Of a DNA stretch of 64,000 nt, positions 27,005 to 37,472 are shown piece by piece. The notes beneath the pieces were generated by a model that made no database searches, was not told the origin of the DNA, and saw only the letters and a list, made by a program, of their open reading frames with translations. This DNA comes from Staphylococcus hominis subsp. hominis (GTDB taxonomy: Bacteria > Bacillota > Bacilli > Staphylococcales > Staphylococcaceae): positions 788,579 through 852,578 of the forward strand of contig NZ_PPQE01000025.1 in the NCBI RefSeq assembly GCF_002901845.1, read 5' to 3'. The position numbers and the translations under genes were made by a program. Numbering within the stretch: position 1 is the stretch's first letter; each line of letters opens with the position of its first letter.

Positions 27005-27364
27005 TTATTCAATTGTGATGTGCATGATATGAATGTTAATTTCTTTGGGTTCGATAGCAGTCATTGTTTTAATGGAATTAAAAATAGAAGTTTGAATTTT
27101 ACTTGCAACTTTAGCTATTTTTATTCCATGTTTAATAGAGCAATAAACATCAATATGAATACCATCATCTTTAGTATTAACTTTTAAATTTTTATTTAAA
27201 TTTTTACGACTTATTTTTTCAATATTACTCTTTTTTAGTTCATAAAAATGCCCAGTCACTCCTTCAACTTCAGAAACAGCAATACTTGCTATTACTGAAA
27301 TAACTTCTGGTACAATTTCTACTTTACCTAAATTAGCATGTGAATAATCTGCTACATTTACCAT
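27005..27364 (-). CDS. Asp23/Gls24 family protein (YqhY type)
   Basis: A 119-residue Asp23/Gls24-domain protein, soluble, with the typical start (GKVEIVPEVISVIASIAVSEVEGV) and core (HIDVYCSIKHGIKIAKVASKIQTSIFNSI). It lies 12 bases after accC, and in Firmicutes the YqhY member is linked to accBC. In B. subtilis loss of YqhY selects for mutations in acetyl-CoA carboxylase, so a role in tuning that enzyme is likely. That role here is inferred from position. It is not the abundant alkaline shock protein Asp23 itself. Confidence 0.85.
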   Translation of the reverse strand: MVNVADYSHANLGKVEIVPEVISVIASIAVSEVEGVTGHFYELKKSNIEKISRKNLNKNLKVNTKDDGIHIDVYCSIKHGIKIAKVASKIQTSIFNSIKTMTAIEPKEINIHIMHITIE

Positions 27365-27376
27365 TGTTTTATCCTC

Positions 27377-28732
27377 CTATTCACTCTCAGCCATAATATT
27401 ATACTTTTCTAAAAAGTTTGTATTATAATCTCCAGATTTAAAAATATCATTATTCATTAATTTAAGATGGAATGGAATGGTTGTATCTATTCCTAGAATT
27501 AAATATTCACTTAGTGCTCGAATCCCAGTCATTATTGCTTCATCTCTGGTAGGTTCATGCACAATCAATTTTGCTACCATTGAGTCATAATAAGGAGGAA
27601 TCGTATAGTTTGTATAACATGCTGATTCGATTCTTACTCCGTATCCTCCTGGCGCAAGGTATTGTGTGATTTTACCTGGTGAAGGCATAAAATTTTTATA
27701 AGGATTTTCAGCATTAATTCTATATTCAATGGCATGGCCATTTATTGTAATATCATCTTGCGTATAAGGTAGCGGTTCTCCCATAGCAACTTTTAATTGC
27801 AATTTCACTAAGTCTACACCTGTTACCATTTCAGTAACTGGGTGTTCTACTTGAATTCGTGTATTCATTTCCATAAAATAGAATTTATTTTCATTTAAAT
27901 CATATATGAATTCTATAGTACCAGCATTTTCATAATTCACTGCTTTAGCTGCTCGAATAGCGGCTTTACCCATCTCTTTACGTTTTTCATCTGTAAGTAT
28001 TGGCGAAGGTGACTCTTCTACTAATTTTTGCATACGTCTTTGAATTGTACAGTCACGTTCGCCTAAATGAATGACATTACCGAATTGATCACCAATCACT
28101 TGAATTTCAATATGACGGAAATTTTCAATGAATTTTTCTAAGTATAATCCACCATTACCGAAAGCTGTTTGAGCTTCTTGTTGTGTCATACGGTAACCAT
28201 TTTCTAAATCGTTCTCATTTCGTGCAACGCGAATTCCTTTACCTCCGCCACCAGCAGTAGCTTTAATAATAACTGGATATCCTATCTGTTTAGCCACTTT
28301 TTTAGCATCTTCAATCGAATCAATTAATCCATCACTTCCTGGTACTACAGGCACGTTAGCGGCTATCATTTCAGCTTTAGCTACATCTTTAATACCCATT
28401 TTTTGAATGGATTGATAACTTGGTCCAATAAATTTTAATTGGCAAGCTTCACAAAGTTCAGCGAAATCCCCATTTTCGGCTAAAAATCCATAACCTGGAT
28501 GAATTGCTTCACATCCTGTTGAAGTTGCTATAGATAGGATGTTTGGAATATTTAAATATGAATCTTTAGACTGAGTTGGACCGACACAATATGCTTCATC
28601 AGCGATTTGAGTATGTAATGCATCTTTATCTCCCTCAGAATATATAGCAACAGTTTGAATACCTAAATCATGGCAAGCTCTAATAATTCTAACTGCAATC
28701 TCACCACGATTTGCAATTAATACTTTTTTCAT
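27377..28732 (-). CDS. accC: Acetyl-CoA carboxylase, biotin carboxylase subunit
   Basis: ATP-dependent carboxylation of biotin on AccB, the first half of malonyl-CoA synthesis for fatty acids. The 451 residues have the N-terminal domain (VLIANRGEIAVRIIRA), ATP-grasp glycine loop (KATAGGGGKGIRVA), and active-site MEMNTRIQVEHPVTEM. Its ATG shares one base with the stop codon of accB (TAATG), so translation is coupled. It is followed at 12 bases by the YqhY-type gene. Confidence 0.97.
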   Translation of the reverse strand: MKKVLIANRGEIAVRIIRACHDLGIQTVAIYSEGDKDALHTQIADEAYCVGPTQSKDSYLNIPNILSIATSTGCEAIHPGYGFLAENGDFAELCEACQLKFIGPSYQSIQKMGIKDVAKAEMIAANVPVVPGSDGLIDSIEDAKKVAKQIGYPVIIKATAGGGGKGIRVARNENDLENGYRMTQQEAQTAFGNGGLYLEKFIENFRHIEIQVIGDQFGNVIHLGERDCTIQRRMQKLVEESPSPILTDEKRKEMGKAAIRAAKAVNYENAGTIEFIYDLNENKFYFMEMNTRIQVEHPVTEMVTGVDLVKLQLKVAMGEPLPYTQDDITINGHAIEYRINAENPYKNFMPSPGKITQYLAPGGYGVRIESACYTNYTIPPYYDSMVAKLIVHEPTRDEAIMTGIRALSEYLILGIDTTIPFHLKLMNNDIFKSGDYNTNFLEKYNIMAESE

Positions 28733-29208
28733 TATTTCACCTTAAATAACGGCTGGCCATACTCTACCATTTGTCCGTCTTCAACTAAAATTTCAACGAT
28801 TTCTCCTGTAACTTCTGCTTGAATTTCATTAAATAATTTCATGGCTTCTAAGATACATACAGTTGAATCATTAGTGACTTTATCCCCAACTTGTACATAA
28901 GCTTCCTCTTCAGGTGATGGGGATTTATAAAAAGTCCCGACCATCGGAGCATTAATTGTTTCGTAGTTTGACGTTTCATTTTCTTGGTTTACTTCACTAG
29001 TTTGAGACATTTCATTTGCCATTGGTGTTTGTACTGATGGTTGAGATGCCATCACTGTTGGTTGTTGTGAATATTGAGGCGTAATAATTTCAGTTTCTTT
29101 TTGTTTTTTTAAATTAACTACGCTACCTTTATTATCTTCTATATTAATTTCAGTTAAACTTGATTCATCAAGAATTTGAATTAATTCTTTAATTTCTTTA
29201 AAGTTCAT
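28732..29208 (-). CDS. accB: Acetyl-CoA carboxylase, biotin carboxyl carrier protein
   Basis: Biotinylated carrier subunit. The 158 residues have an N-terminal helix ([20 protein letters not shown]), a Gln/Ser/Thr-rich flexible linker (about 40-85) and the C-terminal biotinyl domain with the biotin lysine K124 in [13 protein letters not shown] precedes the ATG. It is first in the acc operon. The 258 bases between it and efp hold the efp terminator and an AT-rich promoter region; a minus-strand TATAAT lies at 29329-29334. I found no convincing FapR operator there. Confidence 0.96.
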   Translation of the reverse strand: MNFKEIKELIQILDESSLTEINIEDNKGSVVNLKKQKETEIITPQYSQQPTVMASQPSVQTPMANEMSQTSEVNQENETSNYETINAPMVGTFYKSPSPEEEAYVQVGDKVTNDSTVCILEAMKLFNEIQAEVTGEIVEILVEDGQMVEYGQPLFKVK

Positions 29209-29400
29209 AATTTAATGACTCCTCGACTTAGTTTTCATCTACCCATCTATTTTACTTGAGTGTGAAATTCAATTCAAGCGTGTTCATTTAACTGAGATCT
29301 AACTTATGATTAAAAAAGTATATAAGTAATTATAATATAGTAAATTTATATTAAAACTTAGATACTAAAATATTGATTATTCTTTTTAATCATTTATATA

Positions 29401-29442
29401 AAAACAGGTTAATCCATAATTAAATATGCATTAACCTGTTTT
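29401..29442 (-). terminator. Terminator of pepQ-efp
   Basis: A perfect 13-bp stem (AAAACAGGTTAAT / ATTAACCTGTTTT) with a 16-base loop, followed by TATATAAA on the minus strand, 24 bases after the efp stop. The T tract is mostly within the stem. Confidence 0.75.
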
Positions 29443-29466
29443 AATTTAAATTTTTAAAATTATTAA

Positions 29467-30024
29467 TTATGCTCTTGAAATGTAACTGCCATCGCTTGTA
29501 TTAATAACTAACACATCGCCTTCGTTAACAAATAATGGTACATTTAAAGTATAACCAGTTTCAACTGTAGCAGATTTTGTAGCACCAGTTGCAGTATCAC
29601 CTTTAATACCTGGCTCTGTTTCAGTAACTTCAAGTTCAACAGTTTTTGGTAATTCAATACCAATCGTTTCGCCTTCATATGACTGAATTTGAACTTCCAT
29701 ATTCGCTTTTAAATATTTTAATTCATCTTTTAAATAATCGCCAGATAATTCTGTTTGATCAAATGTTTCATTATCCATGAAGACATGAGTATCTCCATCA
29801 GCATATAAATATTGCATACGACGATTTTCAATCATCGCTTGTTCTACTTTTTCACCAGCTCGGAAAGTTTTTTCTTGAATAGCGCCTGTTCTTAAATTAC
29901 GTAATTTAGAACGAACAAAAGCAGAACCTTTACCTGGTTTTACGTGTTGGAAATCAATTACTTTCCAAATTCCATTATCTACTGAAATAGTTAAACCTGT
30001 TTTAAAATCATTAACCGAAATCAT
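29467..30024 (-). CDS. efp: Elongation factor P
   Basis: Translation factor that relieves ribosome stalling at polyproline stretches. The 185 residues form the usual three beta domains. The tip lysine is K32 in the loop [10 protein letters not shown], the B. subtilis-type sequence that carries 5-aminopentanol rather than lysylation. The C-terminus ([30 protein letters not shown]) is typical. AGGAGG precedes the ATG. It lies 27 bases downstream of the pepQ-type gene, forming a conserved two-gene operon. Confidence 0.97.
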   Translation of the reverse strand: MISVNDFKTGLTISVDNGIWKVIDFQHVKPGKGSAFVRSKLRNLRTGAIQEKTFRAGEKVEQAMIENRRMQYLYADGDTHVFMDNETFDQTELSGDYLKDELKYLKANMEVQIQSYEGETIGIELPKTVELEVTETEPGIKGDTATGATKSATVETGYTLNVPLFVNEGDVLVINTSDGSYISRA

Positions 30025-30051
30025 TCAGTTTCCTCCTCAATTATACGCTTA

Positions 30052-31110
30052 CTATAAAATAATAAGGTCTTTTGTGCATTTAGTAAAGACTTCACACCCA
30101 TTTTCAGTAATTAAAATGTCATCTTCTATACGCACTCCACCAAGACCATCTACATAAATACCTGGTTCAATAGTAACACAATTATTAACTTGAACTGTAT
30201 CATTAGTGTTTTTAGATAATACTGGACCTTCATGAATATCTAAACCAATACCATGACCTAAAGAATGACCAAATTCATTACCATAACCATGTGCTTTAAT
30301 ATAATCTCTAGATAATGCATCAGCTTCCTTAGTTGTCATACCTGGCTTGATTTCTTCAATTGCCTTTATTTGAGACTGAAGCACGATATTATAGATTTCT
30401 TTCAATTTTTTATCAGGTTCACCAATCGCAAATGTTCTAGTAATATCTGAACAGTATCCTCTATAATATGCACCAAAATCAAGAGTAATCATGTCACCTT
30501 TTTCGATTACTTTATCGCTAGCAACTCCATGAGGCAAAGCCCCTCTATAACCAGAAGCAACGATTGTATCAAATGATGGACCATCAGCGCCTAGTTCTAA
30601 CATTTTGCTTTCAAGCAATGCTTTTAACTCTCTTTCAGTCATTCCAACTTTTGCAATGTTTAAAATGTAGTTATAAGTATCATCCACGATCTTAGCCGCA
30701 TATTTTATTTTATCGATTTCTTCAGGTGATTTAACTTCTCTAATTTTTTCAATGGCATTGCCTATACTTACGTAATTCGTATCAATTTGGCTTAATTCTC
30801 GAAACGTATCATAGCTAACTAAATGACCTTCAAAACCTACTGTTTTATACTGCTTGTTTTCTATAATTTCTTTTATCTCATCAATAATCCCACTACGTCG
30901 ATTTACAATTTCAAAATGAGTGGCTTGGTTTGTGGCTTGTTCAATGTAACGAAAATCTGTAATCAACTTATTTTCATTATTAGAAATAATTAAAGCGCCA
31001 CTTGTTCCGGTAAAATCAGAAATATAACGTCTATTATAGTCAGATAATATAACAAGAGCATCAAGATTTTCACTTTCTAATATATGACGAACTTTAACTA
31101 ATTTATCCAT
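30052..31110 (-). CDS. Xaa-Pro peptidase family protein (M24, YqhT type)
   Basis: Metallopeptidase of family M24 acting on peptides with proline at the second position. The 352 residues have an N-terminal creatinase-like domain (1-125) and a pita-bread catalytic domain with the five metal ligands in order: LDFGAYYRGYCSDITRT (two Asp), GHGIGLDIHEGP (His), TIEPGIY (Glu) and GGVRIEDDI (Glu). AAGGAG precedes the ATG. Co-operonic with efp. Divergent from the lipoprotein gene, with about 100 bases of shared promoter DNA. Confidence 0.93.
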   Translation of the reverse strand: MDKLVKVRHILESENLDALVILSDYNRRYISDFTGTSGALIISNNENKLITDFRYIEQATNQATHFEIVNRRSGIIDEIKEIIENKQYKTVGFEGHLVSYDTFRELSQIDTNYVSIGNAIEKIREVKSPEEIDKIKYAAKIVDDTYNYILNIAKVGMTERELKALLESKMLELGADGPSFDTIVASGYRGALPHGVASDKVIEKGDMITLDFGAYYRGYCSDITRTFAIGEPDKKLKEIYNIVLQSQIKAIEEIKPGMTTKEADALSRDYIKAHGYGNEFGHSLGHGIGLDIHEGPVLSKNTNDTVQVNNCVTIEPGIYVDGLGGVRIEDDILITENGCEVFTKCTKDLIIL

Positions 31111-31210
31111 TTAACCCACTCCTTGTATAACGTTTGTACATTTTTATTATATACATTAAAATAATAACATACTTAAAATATTAAAGATATTTTGATTTAG
31201 GGAGATTTAC

Positions 31211-31792
31211 ATGAAAAGATTATTAACGATTTTAGGAGCTTCTTTGTTTTTGGTTGGCTGTGGCTCTCAAAATTTAGGACCTTTAGAAGATAAAACAACC
31301 AATTTAAGAGATGAGAATCATAATTTAAAATTAAAAATTCAACAACTAAATCAAGATATAAATAATCAAAAATCTCAGTTAGAAGCATTAAATAAAGATA
31401 AAAAGAATGTATCTAAAACTGTTGATAATAATAATGAAGCTAATTTTTTACAAGCTTCTTCAAATTATTATCAAGATATTGCTAAGATTATCGATAAATT
31501 TAATCAACTTGATTTTAATAAAACAAAAAAAGATGATAAAAATCAAAATCTTGAAAAGCTAAATTCATTATCAAATGATATAGATGATGCCTACAGTAAA
31601 TATAAAAGTGATACAGATAAAGGTAATATATCAAATGATAATACTAACGAAGACAAAAATATTAAACAAATAAACAAAAATCTTCAATCTGGTTTTAAAG
31701 ATATTAAAAATGGCTATGAATCTAATAATAAAAAGAAAATAAATCAAGGTAAGATGAAGTTATCACAGATTAATGTTTCTAGTAGTTCATAA
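31211..31792 (+). CDS. Putative lipoprotein with coiled coil
   Basis: A 193-residue secreted lipoprotein. The signal peptide is short and ends in the lipobox LVGC, with the lipidated Cys at about residue 17. Residues about 25-65 form a heptad-like coiled coil (NLRDENHNLKLKIQQLNQDI), and the remainder is Lys/Asn/Asp-rich and low in complexity. AGGGAG precedes the ATG. It lies 16 bases before a small membrane-protein gene, probably in one operon. I do not recognise a function. Homologous lipoproteins occur at this place in other staphylococci, as I recall. Confidence 0.82.
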   Translation: MKRLLTILGASLFLVGCGSQNLGPLEDKTTNLRDENHNLKLKIQQLNQDINNQKSQLEALNKDKKNVSKTVDNNNEANFLQASSNYYQDIAKIIDKFNQLDFNKTKKDDKNQNLEKLNSLSNDIDDAYSKYKSDTDKGNISNDNTNEDKNIKQINKNLQSGFKDIKNGYESNNKKKINQGKMKLSQINVSSSS

Positions 31793-31808
31793 AATAGGAG
31801 TTGTTTAG

Positions 31809-32024
31809 TTGAAAAATATTATATTTTATTTCGTTTTAATTATAGCAGCTATAGGTTTACTGCTAAATCTAAATATTTTTGTAATGACGTTCATGAAATC
31901 AATTTTCACACTTATAATGATTGCTCTTATTATTTACTTTATCTATTATTTTTTCTTCCTTACAGAAGATCAGAGAAAATACCGAAGAGCAGTTCGAAAA
32001 TATAAAAAAAGACAACGAAAATAA
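31809..32024 (+). CDS. Small membrane protein with basic tail, unknown
   Basis: A 71-residue protein with two membrane helices (about 4-20 and 28-51, IFYFVLIIAAIGLLLNL and SIFTLIMIALIIYFIYYFFF) and a strongly basic tail (RKYRRAVRKYKKRQRK), which should lie in the cytoplasm. It starts at TTG behind ATAGGAG and follows the lipoprotein gene by 16 bases. The tail composition resembles nucleic-acid or phospholipid-binding ends, but that is only appearance. No function is assigned. Confidence 0.78.
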   Translation: MKNIIFYFVLIIAAIGLLLNLNIFVMTFMKSIFTLIMIALIIYFIYYFFFLTEDQRKYRRAVRKYKKRQRK

Positions 32025-32071
32025 AAACAAGGAGGTTCAAGAGTATTAGTACTCTTAAGCCTCCTTGTTTT
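32024..32071. terminator. Bidirectional terminator between small membrane protein gene and lipM
   Basis: A 12-bp stem (AAAACAAGGAGG / CCTCCTTGTTTT) with an inner AAGAGTA/TACTCTT stem and a TTAG loop. It starts at the stop codon of the small gene and ends five bases from the lipM stop. Confidence 0.9.
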
Positions 32072-32075
32072 ATTT

Positions 32076-32906
32076 CTATTTTTTATATAACCACTCTTCT
32101 GAACGATATTTTTCTTCAAGCACTTTTACTTCGGCTAATTGATTTTCAGTTAGAGATAGTGGTTTAAATTCAATATTTAATCCTTTTTTAAATCCTTCTT
32201 CAAATGCTTTTTCCATTTCTTCAATAGAAATGTGTCTATCTGATATATCATTTATTGCTACAGCTTTATCTACGAAAGCTTTTTTCATTTTTTCTTTCAA
32301 GCGATCATTCTTAAAAATAAACATATCAAATAATTCGTCTACATCTACATCTTGAAGTAGTGATCCGTGTTGAAGAATAACGCCCTTTTGACGTGTTTGT
32401 GCACTACCTGCAATTTTACGTCCTTCAACGACCAGTTCATACCAACTTGGAGCATCAAAGCAAACGGCACTTCTTGGTTGTTTTAATTTTTCTCTTTCTT
32501 CTTTAGAACGTGGAATAGCAAAATAAGCATCAAATCCTAATAATTTAAAGCCTTCTAAAAGTCCTTCTGAAATGACACGGTAAGCTTCAGTAATTGTAGA
32601 AGGCATATTTGGATGAGATTCAGGTACGATAACACTATATGTTAATTCTTTGTCGTGTAAAACGCCTCTACCACCAGTTTGACGGCGAACTAAACCAAAT
32701 CCATTTTCTTTCACTTTATCGATATCAATTTCTTTTTTTAATCTTTGAAAATAACCTACAGATAAGGTAGCAGGATCCCAAGTATAAAATCTAACTACAG
32801 GATCAATTTCCCCTCTTGAAACAAAATTTAATAAGGCTTCATCCATCGCCATATTATAATAGGGGTCATGGCTTCCAGTATTGATAAAATTCCATGTTTC
32901 AGTCAT
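32076..32906 (-). CDS. lipM: Octanoyltransferase LipM
   Basis: Moves octanoyl from acyl carrier protein to the H protein GcvH, the first step of lipoic acid synthesis in Firmicutes. The 276 residues have the lipoate-ligase fold with [18 protein letters not shown], the catalytic C149 ([13 protein letters not shown]) and the conserved lysine K164 (GRKIAGSAQ). The start at 32904-32906 follows GGAG; 22 upstream in-frame codons lack a site. Its products serve BkdB and the glycine cleavage system, both encoded in this window. LplA-type ligase was considered, but the Cys motif favours LipM. Confidence 0.92.
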   Translation of the reverse strand: MTETWNFINTGSHDPYYNMAMDEALLNFVSRGEIDPVVRFYTWDPATLSVGYFQRLKKEIDIDKVKENGFGLVRRQTGGRGVLHDKELTYSVIVPESHPNMPSTITEAYRVISEGLLEGFKLLGFDAYFAIPRSKEEREKLKQPRSAVCFDAPSWYELVVEGRKIAGSAQTRQKGVILQHGSLLQDVDVDELFDMFIFKNDRLKEKMKKAFVDKAVAINDISDRHISIEEMEKAFEEGFKKGLNIEFKPLSLTENQLAEVKVLEEKYRSEEWLYKK

Positions 32907-32995
32907 ATAAAAACTCCAATCACAACTTAATTTATATAAATTCAACGTTAATATTACGTTAGAATGTATCAATAATATGAAACAATAAAAAAATT

Positions 32996-33024
32996 TTGAT
33001 AAATTGAGCTAACACCTTTATAAT
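32996..33024 (+). promoter_or_regulatory. Promoter of the rhodanese gene
   Basis: TTGATA (32996-33001), a 17-base spacer and a perfect TATAAT (33019-33024), 32 bases before the start codon. This is one of the best housekeeping promoters in the window. Confidence 0.7.
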
Positions 33025-33056
33025 TAATAATATCGGTTAATTAGGGAGGATGCAAT

Positions 33057-33443
33057 ATGAATGTATCTTTGATTATAGCATTAATAATTATAGTTTTAAT
33101 AATCCTTTACATGGTTGGAAATTTCTTTCTTAATCGACGAGCTGTAACTGAACTAGATCAAAACGAATTTCATAAAGGTTTAAGAAAAGCCCAAGTCATT
33201 GATGTACGTGAAAAAGTTGATTATGATTATGGTCATATTAATGGTGCTCGCAATATTCCAATATCTATGTTTAGACAAAGATTTCAAGGTTTACGTAAAG
33301 ATCAACCTGTATATCTTTGTGATGCAAATGGTATTGCCAGTTATCGTGCTGCTCGCATTTTGAAAAAAAATGGATATAAAGATTTATACATGCTTAAAGG
33401 CGGCTATAAAAAATGGACTGGTAAAATTAAAACTAAAAAATAA
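33057..33443 (+). CDS. Membrane-anchored rhodanese-like protein (YqhL type)
   Basis: A 128-residue protein with one N-terminal membrane helix (about 3-22) and a cytoplasmic rhodanese domain (about 30-125: VIDVREKVDYDYGHINGARNIP). The active-site loop is CDANGIAS with C88, so a persulfide could form, but the usual Arg of the CRxGxR loop is absent. AGGGAGG precedes the ATG. It is a single-gene unit, conserved next to lipM and gcv in Bacillales. Sulfur-carrier function is inferred. Confidence 0.88.
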   Translation: MNVSLIIALIIIVLIILYMVGNFFLNRRAVTELDQNEFHKGLRKAQVIDVREKVDYDYGHINGARNIPISMFRQRFQGLRKDQPVYLCDANGIASYRAARILKKNGYKDLYMLKGGYKKWTGKIKTKK

Positions 33444-33447
33444 TTAT

Positions 33448-33494
33448 CAGAAATAAAACTCTCAAGAAATTTCTTGAGAGTTTTATTATTTCTG
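33448..33494. terminator. Bidirectional terminator between rhodanese gene and gcvPB
   Basis: A long palindrome: inner AAAACTCTCAAGAAA / TTTCTTGAGAGTTTT (33455-33469 and 33470-33484), with outer CAGAAAT / ATTTCTG arms. It serves the convergent rhodanese and gcv transcripts. Confidence 0.9.
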
Positions 33495-33526
33495 AAATTA
33501 AATCATCCATTAAACTATTTACAATA

Positions 33527-35005
33527 TTAAAGTTTTTCTTGATGTAAATCTTCAAATTTAAGAATAGGTTTACGAGCTGCAGTTGTTTCATCCAATCTAT
33601 CAATGATAGTTGTATGAGGTGCTTCTAATACGTTATCAGGATTACTTTCAACTTCGTCTGCAATTTGAAGCATTGCATCAATGAAGTAGTCTAAAGTTTC
33701 TTTAGATTCAGTTTCGGTTGGTTCAATCATCATACCCTCTTCCACATTTAGCGGGAAGTAAATTGTTGGTGGATGTACACCAAAGTCTAGTAAACGTTTT
33801 GCCATATCCAGAGTACGGACACCATATTCTTTTTGTTTAGATCCACTTAAGACAAATTCATGTTTACAATATTGTTCATAAGGGATTTCATAACGATCTT
33901 TTAATCGTGCTTTAATGTAGTTCGCATTTAAGACAGCTGCTTCAGACACTTCTTTTAATCCTTGTGCACCCATAGTTCTAATATACGTATAAGCTCTTAA
34001 ATAAATACCAAAGTTACCATAAAATGGTTTTACCCGACCGATTGAATTTTCAATATCATTATCATATTTAAATGTATCACCGTCTTTAATCACCATTGGT
34101 TTTGGTAAATAACTTGCTAATTCTTTTTTTACGCCGACTGGACCTGAACCAGGACCACCACCGCCATGAGGACCTGTGAAAGTTTTATGCAAGTTTAGGT
34201 GCACAGCATCAAATCCCATATCTCCAGGGCGAACTTTATCCATAATAGCATTTAAGTTTGCTCCATCATAATAGAGTAACCCGCCTGCTTCATGAACAAT
34301 TTCACGAATCTCCATAATATTTTTTTCAAAGATACCTAAAGTATTTGGGTTAGTTAACATAATAGCAGCGGTATTTTCATTAACGACACGCTTTAAGTCT
34401 TCGATATCAACTTCACCGCGTTCATTAGATTTAACAGTTACTGATTTAAATCCAGCAAATGAAGCTGATGCAGGGTTTGTACCATGTGCAGAGTCTGGAA
34501 CAATAACTTCATTACGATGGCCCTCACCATTTTTTATATGATATGCTTTAAAAATCATTAAAGCTGTCCACTCACCATGAGCACCTGCTGCTGGTTGTAG
34601 AGTTACTTCATCCATACCTGTAATTTCTTTTAGTTCTTCTTGTAAACTATAAATAATTTCTAATGAACCTTGAATTTGTTCTTCCTCTTGTAGTGGATGA
34701 GATTCTGCAAATCCAGAAATACGAGCAACTTTTTCGTTGATTTTTGGATTATATTTCATAGTACAAGAACCTAAAGGATAAAATCCAGAATCTACCCCAA
34801 AGTTTTTATTCGAAAGTTCCGTGTAATGACGTACTAAATCTAATTCTGCCACTTCAGGAAACTCTGCTTTATTTTTACGAATAAATTTATCATCTAAAAT
34901 ACGTTCAACAGAGTCAGTTTTAATATCACTTTGCGGTAAAGAATATGCATATCTACCTTCTCTAGATCTTTCAAAAATTAATGGACTAGATTTACTTACT
35001 GTCAT
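33527..35005 (-). CDS. gcvPB: Glycine dehydrogenase (decarboxylating) subunit 2
   Basis: Second subunit of the P protein of the glycine cleavage system; it binds pyridoxal phosphate and decarboxylates glycine onto lipoyl-GcvH. The 492 residues contain the PLP lysine in [18 protein letters not shown] and [15 protein letters not shown] near the N-terminal third. It overlaps gcvPA by 14 bases with its ATG inside the last codons, so the two halves are probably made in equal amounts. Last in the gcvT-gcvPA-gcvPB operon; gcvH is not in this window. Confidence 0.96.
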   Translation of the reverse strand: MTVSKSSPLIFERSREGRYAYSLPQSDIKTDSVERILDDKFIRKNKAEFPEVAELDLVRHYTELSNKNFGVDSGFYPLGSCTMKYNPKINEKVARISGFAESHPLQEEEQIQGSLEIIYSLQEELKEITGMDEVTLQPAAGAHGEWTALMIFKAYHIKNGEGHRNEVIVPDSAHGTNPASASFAGFKSVTVKSNERGEVDIEDLKRVVNENTAAIMLTNPNTLGIFEKNIMEIREIVHEAGGLLYYDGANLNAIMDKVRPGDMGFDAVHLNLHKTFTGPHGGGGPGSGPVGVKKELASYLPKPMVIKDGDTFKYDNDIENSIGRVKPFYGNFGIYLRAYTYIRTMGAQGLKEVSEAAVLNANYIKARLKDRYEIPYEQYCKHEFVLSGSKQKEYGVRTLDMAKRLLDFGVHPPTIYFPLNVEEGMMIEPTETESKETLDYFIDAMLQIADEVESNPDNVLEAPHTTIIDRLDETTAARKPILKFEDLHQEKL

Positions 35006-36344
35006 TTAGCTCACCAGCTTTCTCAACAAATGTATCAATCTCTTCTTTAGTTCTTAATTCAGTAACAGCAATTAACATATGATTGTCAAAGTCTGATGAA
35101 ACTTCACCTAAGTCAAAGCCTCCGATGAAACCATGTTCTGCTAATTTTTTATTTACATTTTTGATAGGTTGATCAAACTTAACAACAAATTCATTAAAAG
35201 ATGTACCATCTAGGACTTCAAAACTGTTATTTTTAAATTGATTTTTAGCATAATTAGCATGTTCTAAGTTTTGAACCGCAATATCATAAATACCTTGTTT
35301 ACCAAGAGCTGACATAGCAATTGAGGATGCTAAAGCATTCAATGCTTGGTTTGAACAAATATTTGATGTGGCTTTATCACGACGAATATGTTGTTCACGA
35401 GCTTGTAAAGTAAGAACAAATCCTCTATTACCTTCATCATCTTGCGTTTGTCCTACTAATCTGCCAGGAACTTTACGCATTAACTTTTTAGTAGTAGCAA
35501 AGTAACCACAATGAGGACCGCCAAATTGAGTAGGAATACCAAATGGTTGTGTATCACCAACAACAATATCTGCTCCAAATTGTCCTGGAGGTGTTAAAAC
35601 GCCTAATGCTAATGGATTAGAATAAACAATGAATAACGCTTTTTTATTTTCAATATAAGAATGAATTTTTTCTAAATCTTCAATTGTTCCATAGAAGTTA
35701 GGGTATTGTACAGCAACTGCTGCAGTATCATCATCAATTGCTTGTTCTAATTTTTCTAAGTCAGTAATCGTTCCATTTAAATCAACTTCAACAATTTCAA
35801 ATTCTTTTCTTACTTTAATATATGTTTTTAATACTTGTAGAGCCTGATAATGGAGACCTTTAGATACTACAATTTTGTTCTTTTTAGTATGATTAAAAGC
35901 TAATATACAAGCTTCGGCAAAGCTAGTTATGCCATCATACATAGATGAATTTGCGACATCCATTTGAGTAAGTTCACAAATTAATGTTTGGAATTCAAAA
36001 ATTGCTTGTAGTTCACCTTGAGAAATTTCAGGTTGGTAAGGTGTATAAGCAGTATAAAATTCAGAACGAGAAATCATAGCGTCTACTACTGCAGGTGTGT
36101 AATGATCATATACTCCTGCACCTAAAAAACTCACATGTGTTTCTTTAGTAATATTTTTATTTGCAATAGTATTCAATCTTCTTAAAAGTGAAGTTTCAGC
36201 TTCTGCACTATCTATATTTAAATCTCTATTAAGTAAAATATCTTTTGGAATATCTCCAAAGAGCTCGGTAATTGAATTTGCTCCAATTGTTTCTAACATT
36301 TCTTTTTTATCTTTATCAGTTAATGGTATATAACGATGACTCAC
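34992..36344 (-). CDS. gcvPA: Glycine dehydrogenase (decarboxylating) subunit 1
   Basis: First subunit of the split P protein. The 450 residues carry the family pattern [40 protein letters not shown] and [22 protein letters not shown]. The start is taken as the GTG at 36342-36344, eight bases after AGGGG, giving [17 protein letters not shown] as in S. aureus; a GTG three codons earlier overlaps that site. It lies 16 bases after gcvT. Confidence 0.95.
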   Translation of the reverse strand: MSHRYIPLTDKDKKEMLETIGANSITELFGDIPKDILLNRDLNIDSAEAETSLLRRLNTIANKNITKETHVSFLGAGVYDHYTPAVVDAMISRSEFYTAYTPYQPEISQGELQAIFEFQTLICELTQMDVANSSMYDGITSFAEACILAFNHTKKNKIVVSKGLHYQALQVLKTYIKVRKEFEIVEVDLNGTITDLEKLEQAIDDDTAAVAVQYPNFYGTIEDLEKIHSYIENKKALFIVYSNPLALGVLTPPGQFGADIVVGDTQPFGIPTQFGGPHCGYFATTKKLMRKVPGRLVGQTQDDEGNRGFVLTLQAREQHIRRDKATSNICSNQALNALASSIAMSALGKQGIYDIAVQNLEHANYAKNQFKNNSFEVLDGTSFNEFVVKFDQPIKNVNKKLAEHGFIGGFDLGEVSSDFDNHMLIAVTELRTKEEIDTFVEKAGELNDSK

Positions 36345-36360
36345 ATTGCACACCCCTTAG

Positions 36361-37452
36361 TTATTTTTCGATTTGGTTTTTCTTAACAATTTTAGCTTTT
36401 AATTGTCTTTTACGAACTTGAACTAGTAATTCTTTACCTAACTCAAATTCATCACGATCAATAATAGCCATAGCAATTGATTTTCCTGAAGAAGGTGATT
36501 GAGTTCCTGAAGTAATTTCACCTATTTCTTTTCCGTCAAGATTCATTACTGTATAACCCGTTCTTGCAATGCCTTTATCTATAAGTTCTAAACCCACAGT
36601 ACGTCGTTTTGACCCATTCTCTTTTTGATTTTTTAAAACAGATTTACCAATAAATTCATCTTCAATTAAAGGTTTAGCAGCAAAACCAATTCCACCTTCA
36701 TAAGGCGTGATTGATTCAGTGAGATCTTGTCCATGAAGAGGTAAACCAGCTTCTAATCTAAGTGTATCTCTTGCACCTAAACCACAAGGTACAACGCCTT
36801 TATCAATAAAACCATTCCAAATGTCAACTGTATCATTTGAATTACAATAAATTTCAAAACCATCTTCACCTGTATATCCAGATTGAGATAAGATAACATT
36901 TTTTCCAAAGATAGTTACATTTTGTTTGAATTCAAAAGGCTTCATTTCACTTACATCAACATCAACAAGTTCACTTACTAAAGTTCTTGCTTGAGGACCT
37001 TGAATCGCTAATTGACCATATTGTTCAGACACATTTGTTACAGCAGCATTAAATTTAGATTGATGTTTTTGAATCCATTCGAAATCCTTATCAGTATTGG
37101 CTGCATTAACAATTAATAAGTATTTGTTATCAGCAATTTTATATGTTACTAAATCATCAATAATACCACCCTCATCATTACATAAAGCTGTATATTGAGC
37201 TTTAGTTTCAGATAAATTAGTAGTATCATTTGAAAGTAAATATTGAACAAATTTACTAGCATTTTCACCTTCAATTAAAATTTCTCCCATATGACTTACA
37301 TCGAACATACCCACTTTGTATCTAACTGCGTTATGTTCTTCTTTAATACTAGTAAATTGGACAGGCATAGCCCACCCACCGAATTCAACTATTTTAGCAC
37401 CACTATTTACATAAGTTTCATATAATGGTGTCTTTTTTAATTCGCTTGTCAT
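36361..37452 (-). CDS. gcvT: Aminomethyltransferase (T protein) of glycine cleavage
   Basis: Tetrahydrofolate-dependent enzyme that frees ammonia from the aminomethyl-lipoyl intermediate and makes methylenetetrahydrofolate. The 363 residues have [30 protein letters not shown] and the conserved [21 protein letters not shown] region. Length equals S. aureus GcvT. The ATG follows AGGGGG. It heads the operon and is preceded by a glycine riboswitch whose terminator ends 20 bases upstream, so expression should rise with glycine. Confidence 0.97.
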   Translation of the reverse strand: MTSELKKTPLYETYVNSGAKIVEFGGWAMPVQFTSIKEEHNAVRYKVGMFDVSHMGEILIEGENASKFVQYLLSNDTTNLSETKAQYTALCNDEGGIIDDLVTYKIADNKYLLIVNAANTDKDFEWIQKHQSKFNAAVTNVSEQYGQLAIQGPQARTLVSELVDVDVSEMKPFEFKQNVTIFGKNVILSQSGYTGEDGFEIYCNSNDTVDIWNGFIDKGVVPCGLGARDTLRLEAGLPLHGQDLTESITPYEGGIGFAAKPLIEDEFIGKSVLKNQKENGSKRRTVGLELIDKGIARTGYTVMNLDGKEIGEITSGTQSPSSGKSIAMAIIDRDEFELGKELLVQVRKRQLKAKIVKKNQIEK

Positions 37453-37472
37453 TTAAAAACCCCCTATTTTAT

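Noticed and set aside
29209..29400. FapR operator before accB
   Set aside because: Only a half-site-like TTAGATACTAA is seen; the palindrome is missing.
31110..31160. Possible cre site near ACAAACGTT upstream of the pepQ-type gene
   Set aside because: Three fixed positions of the cre consensus fail, including the G of TG and the late C.
32029..32035. Perfect AAGGAGG that looks like a ribosome binding site
   Set aside because: It is one arm of the bidirectional terminator; no start codon with an open frame follows.
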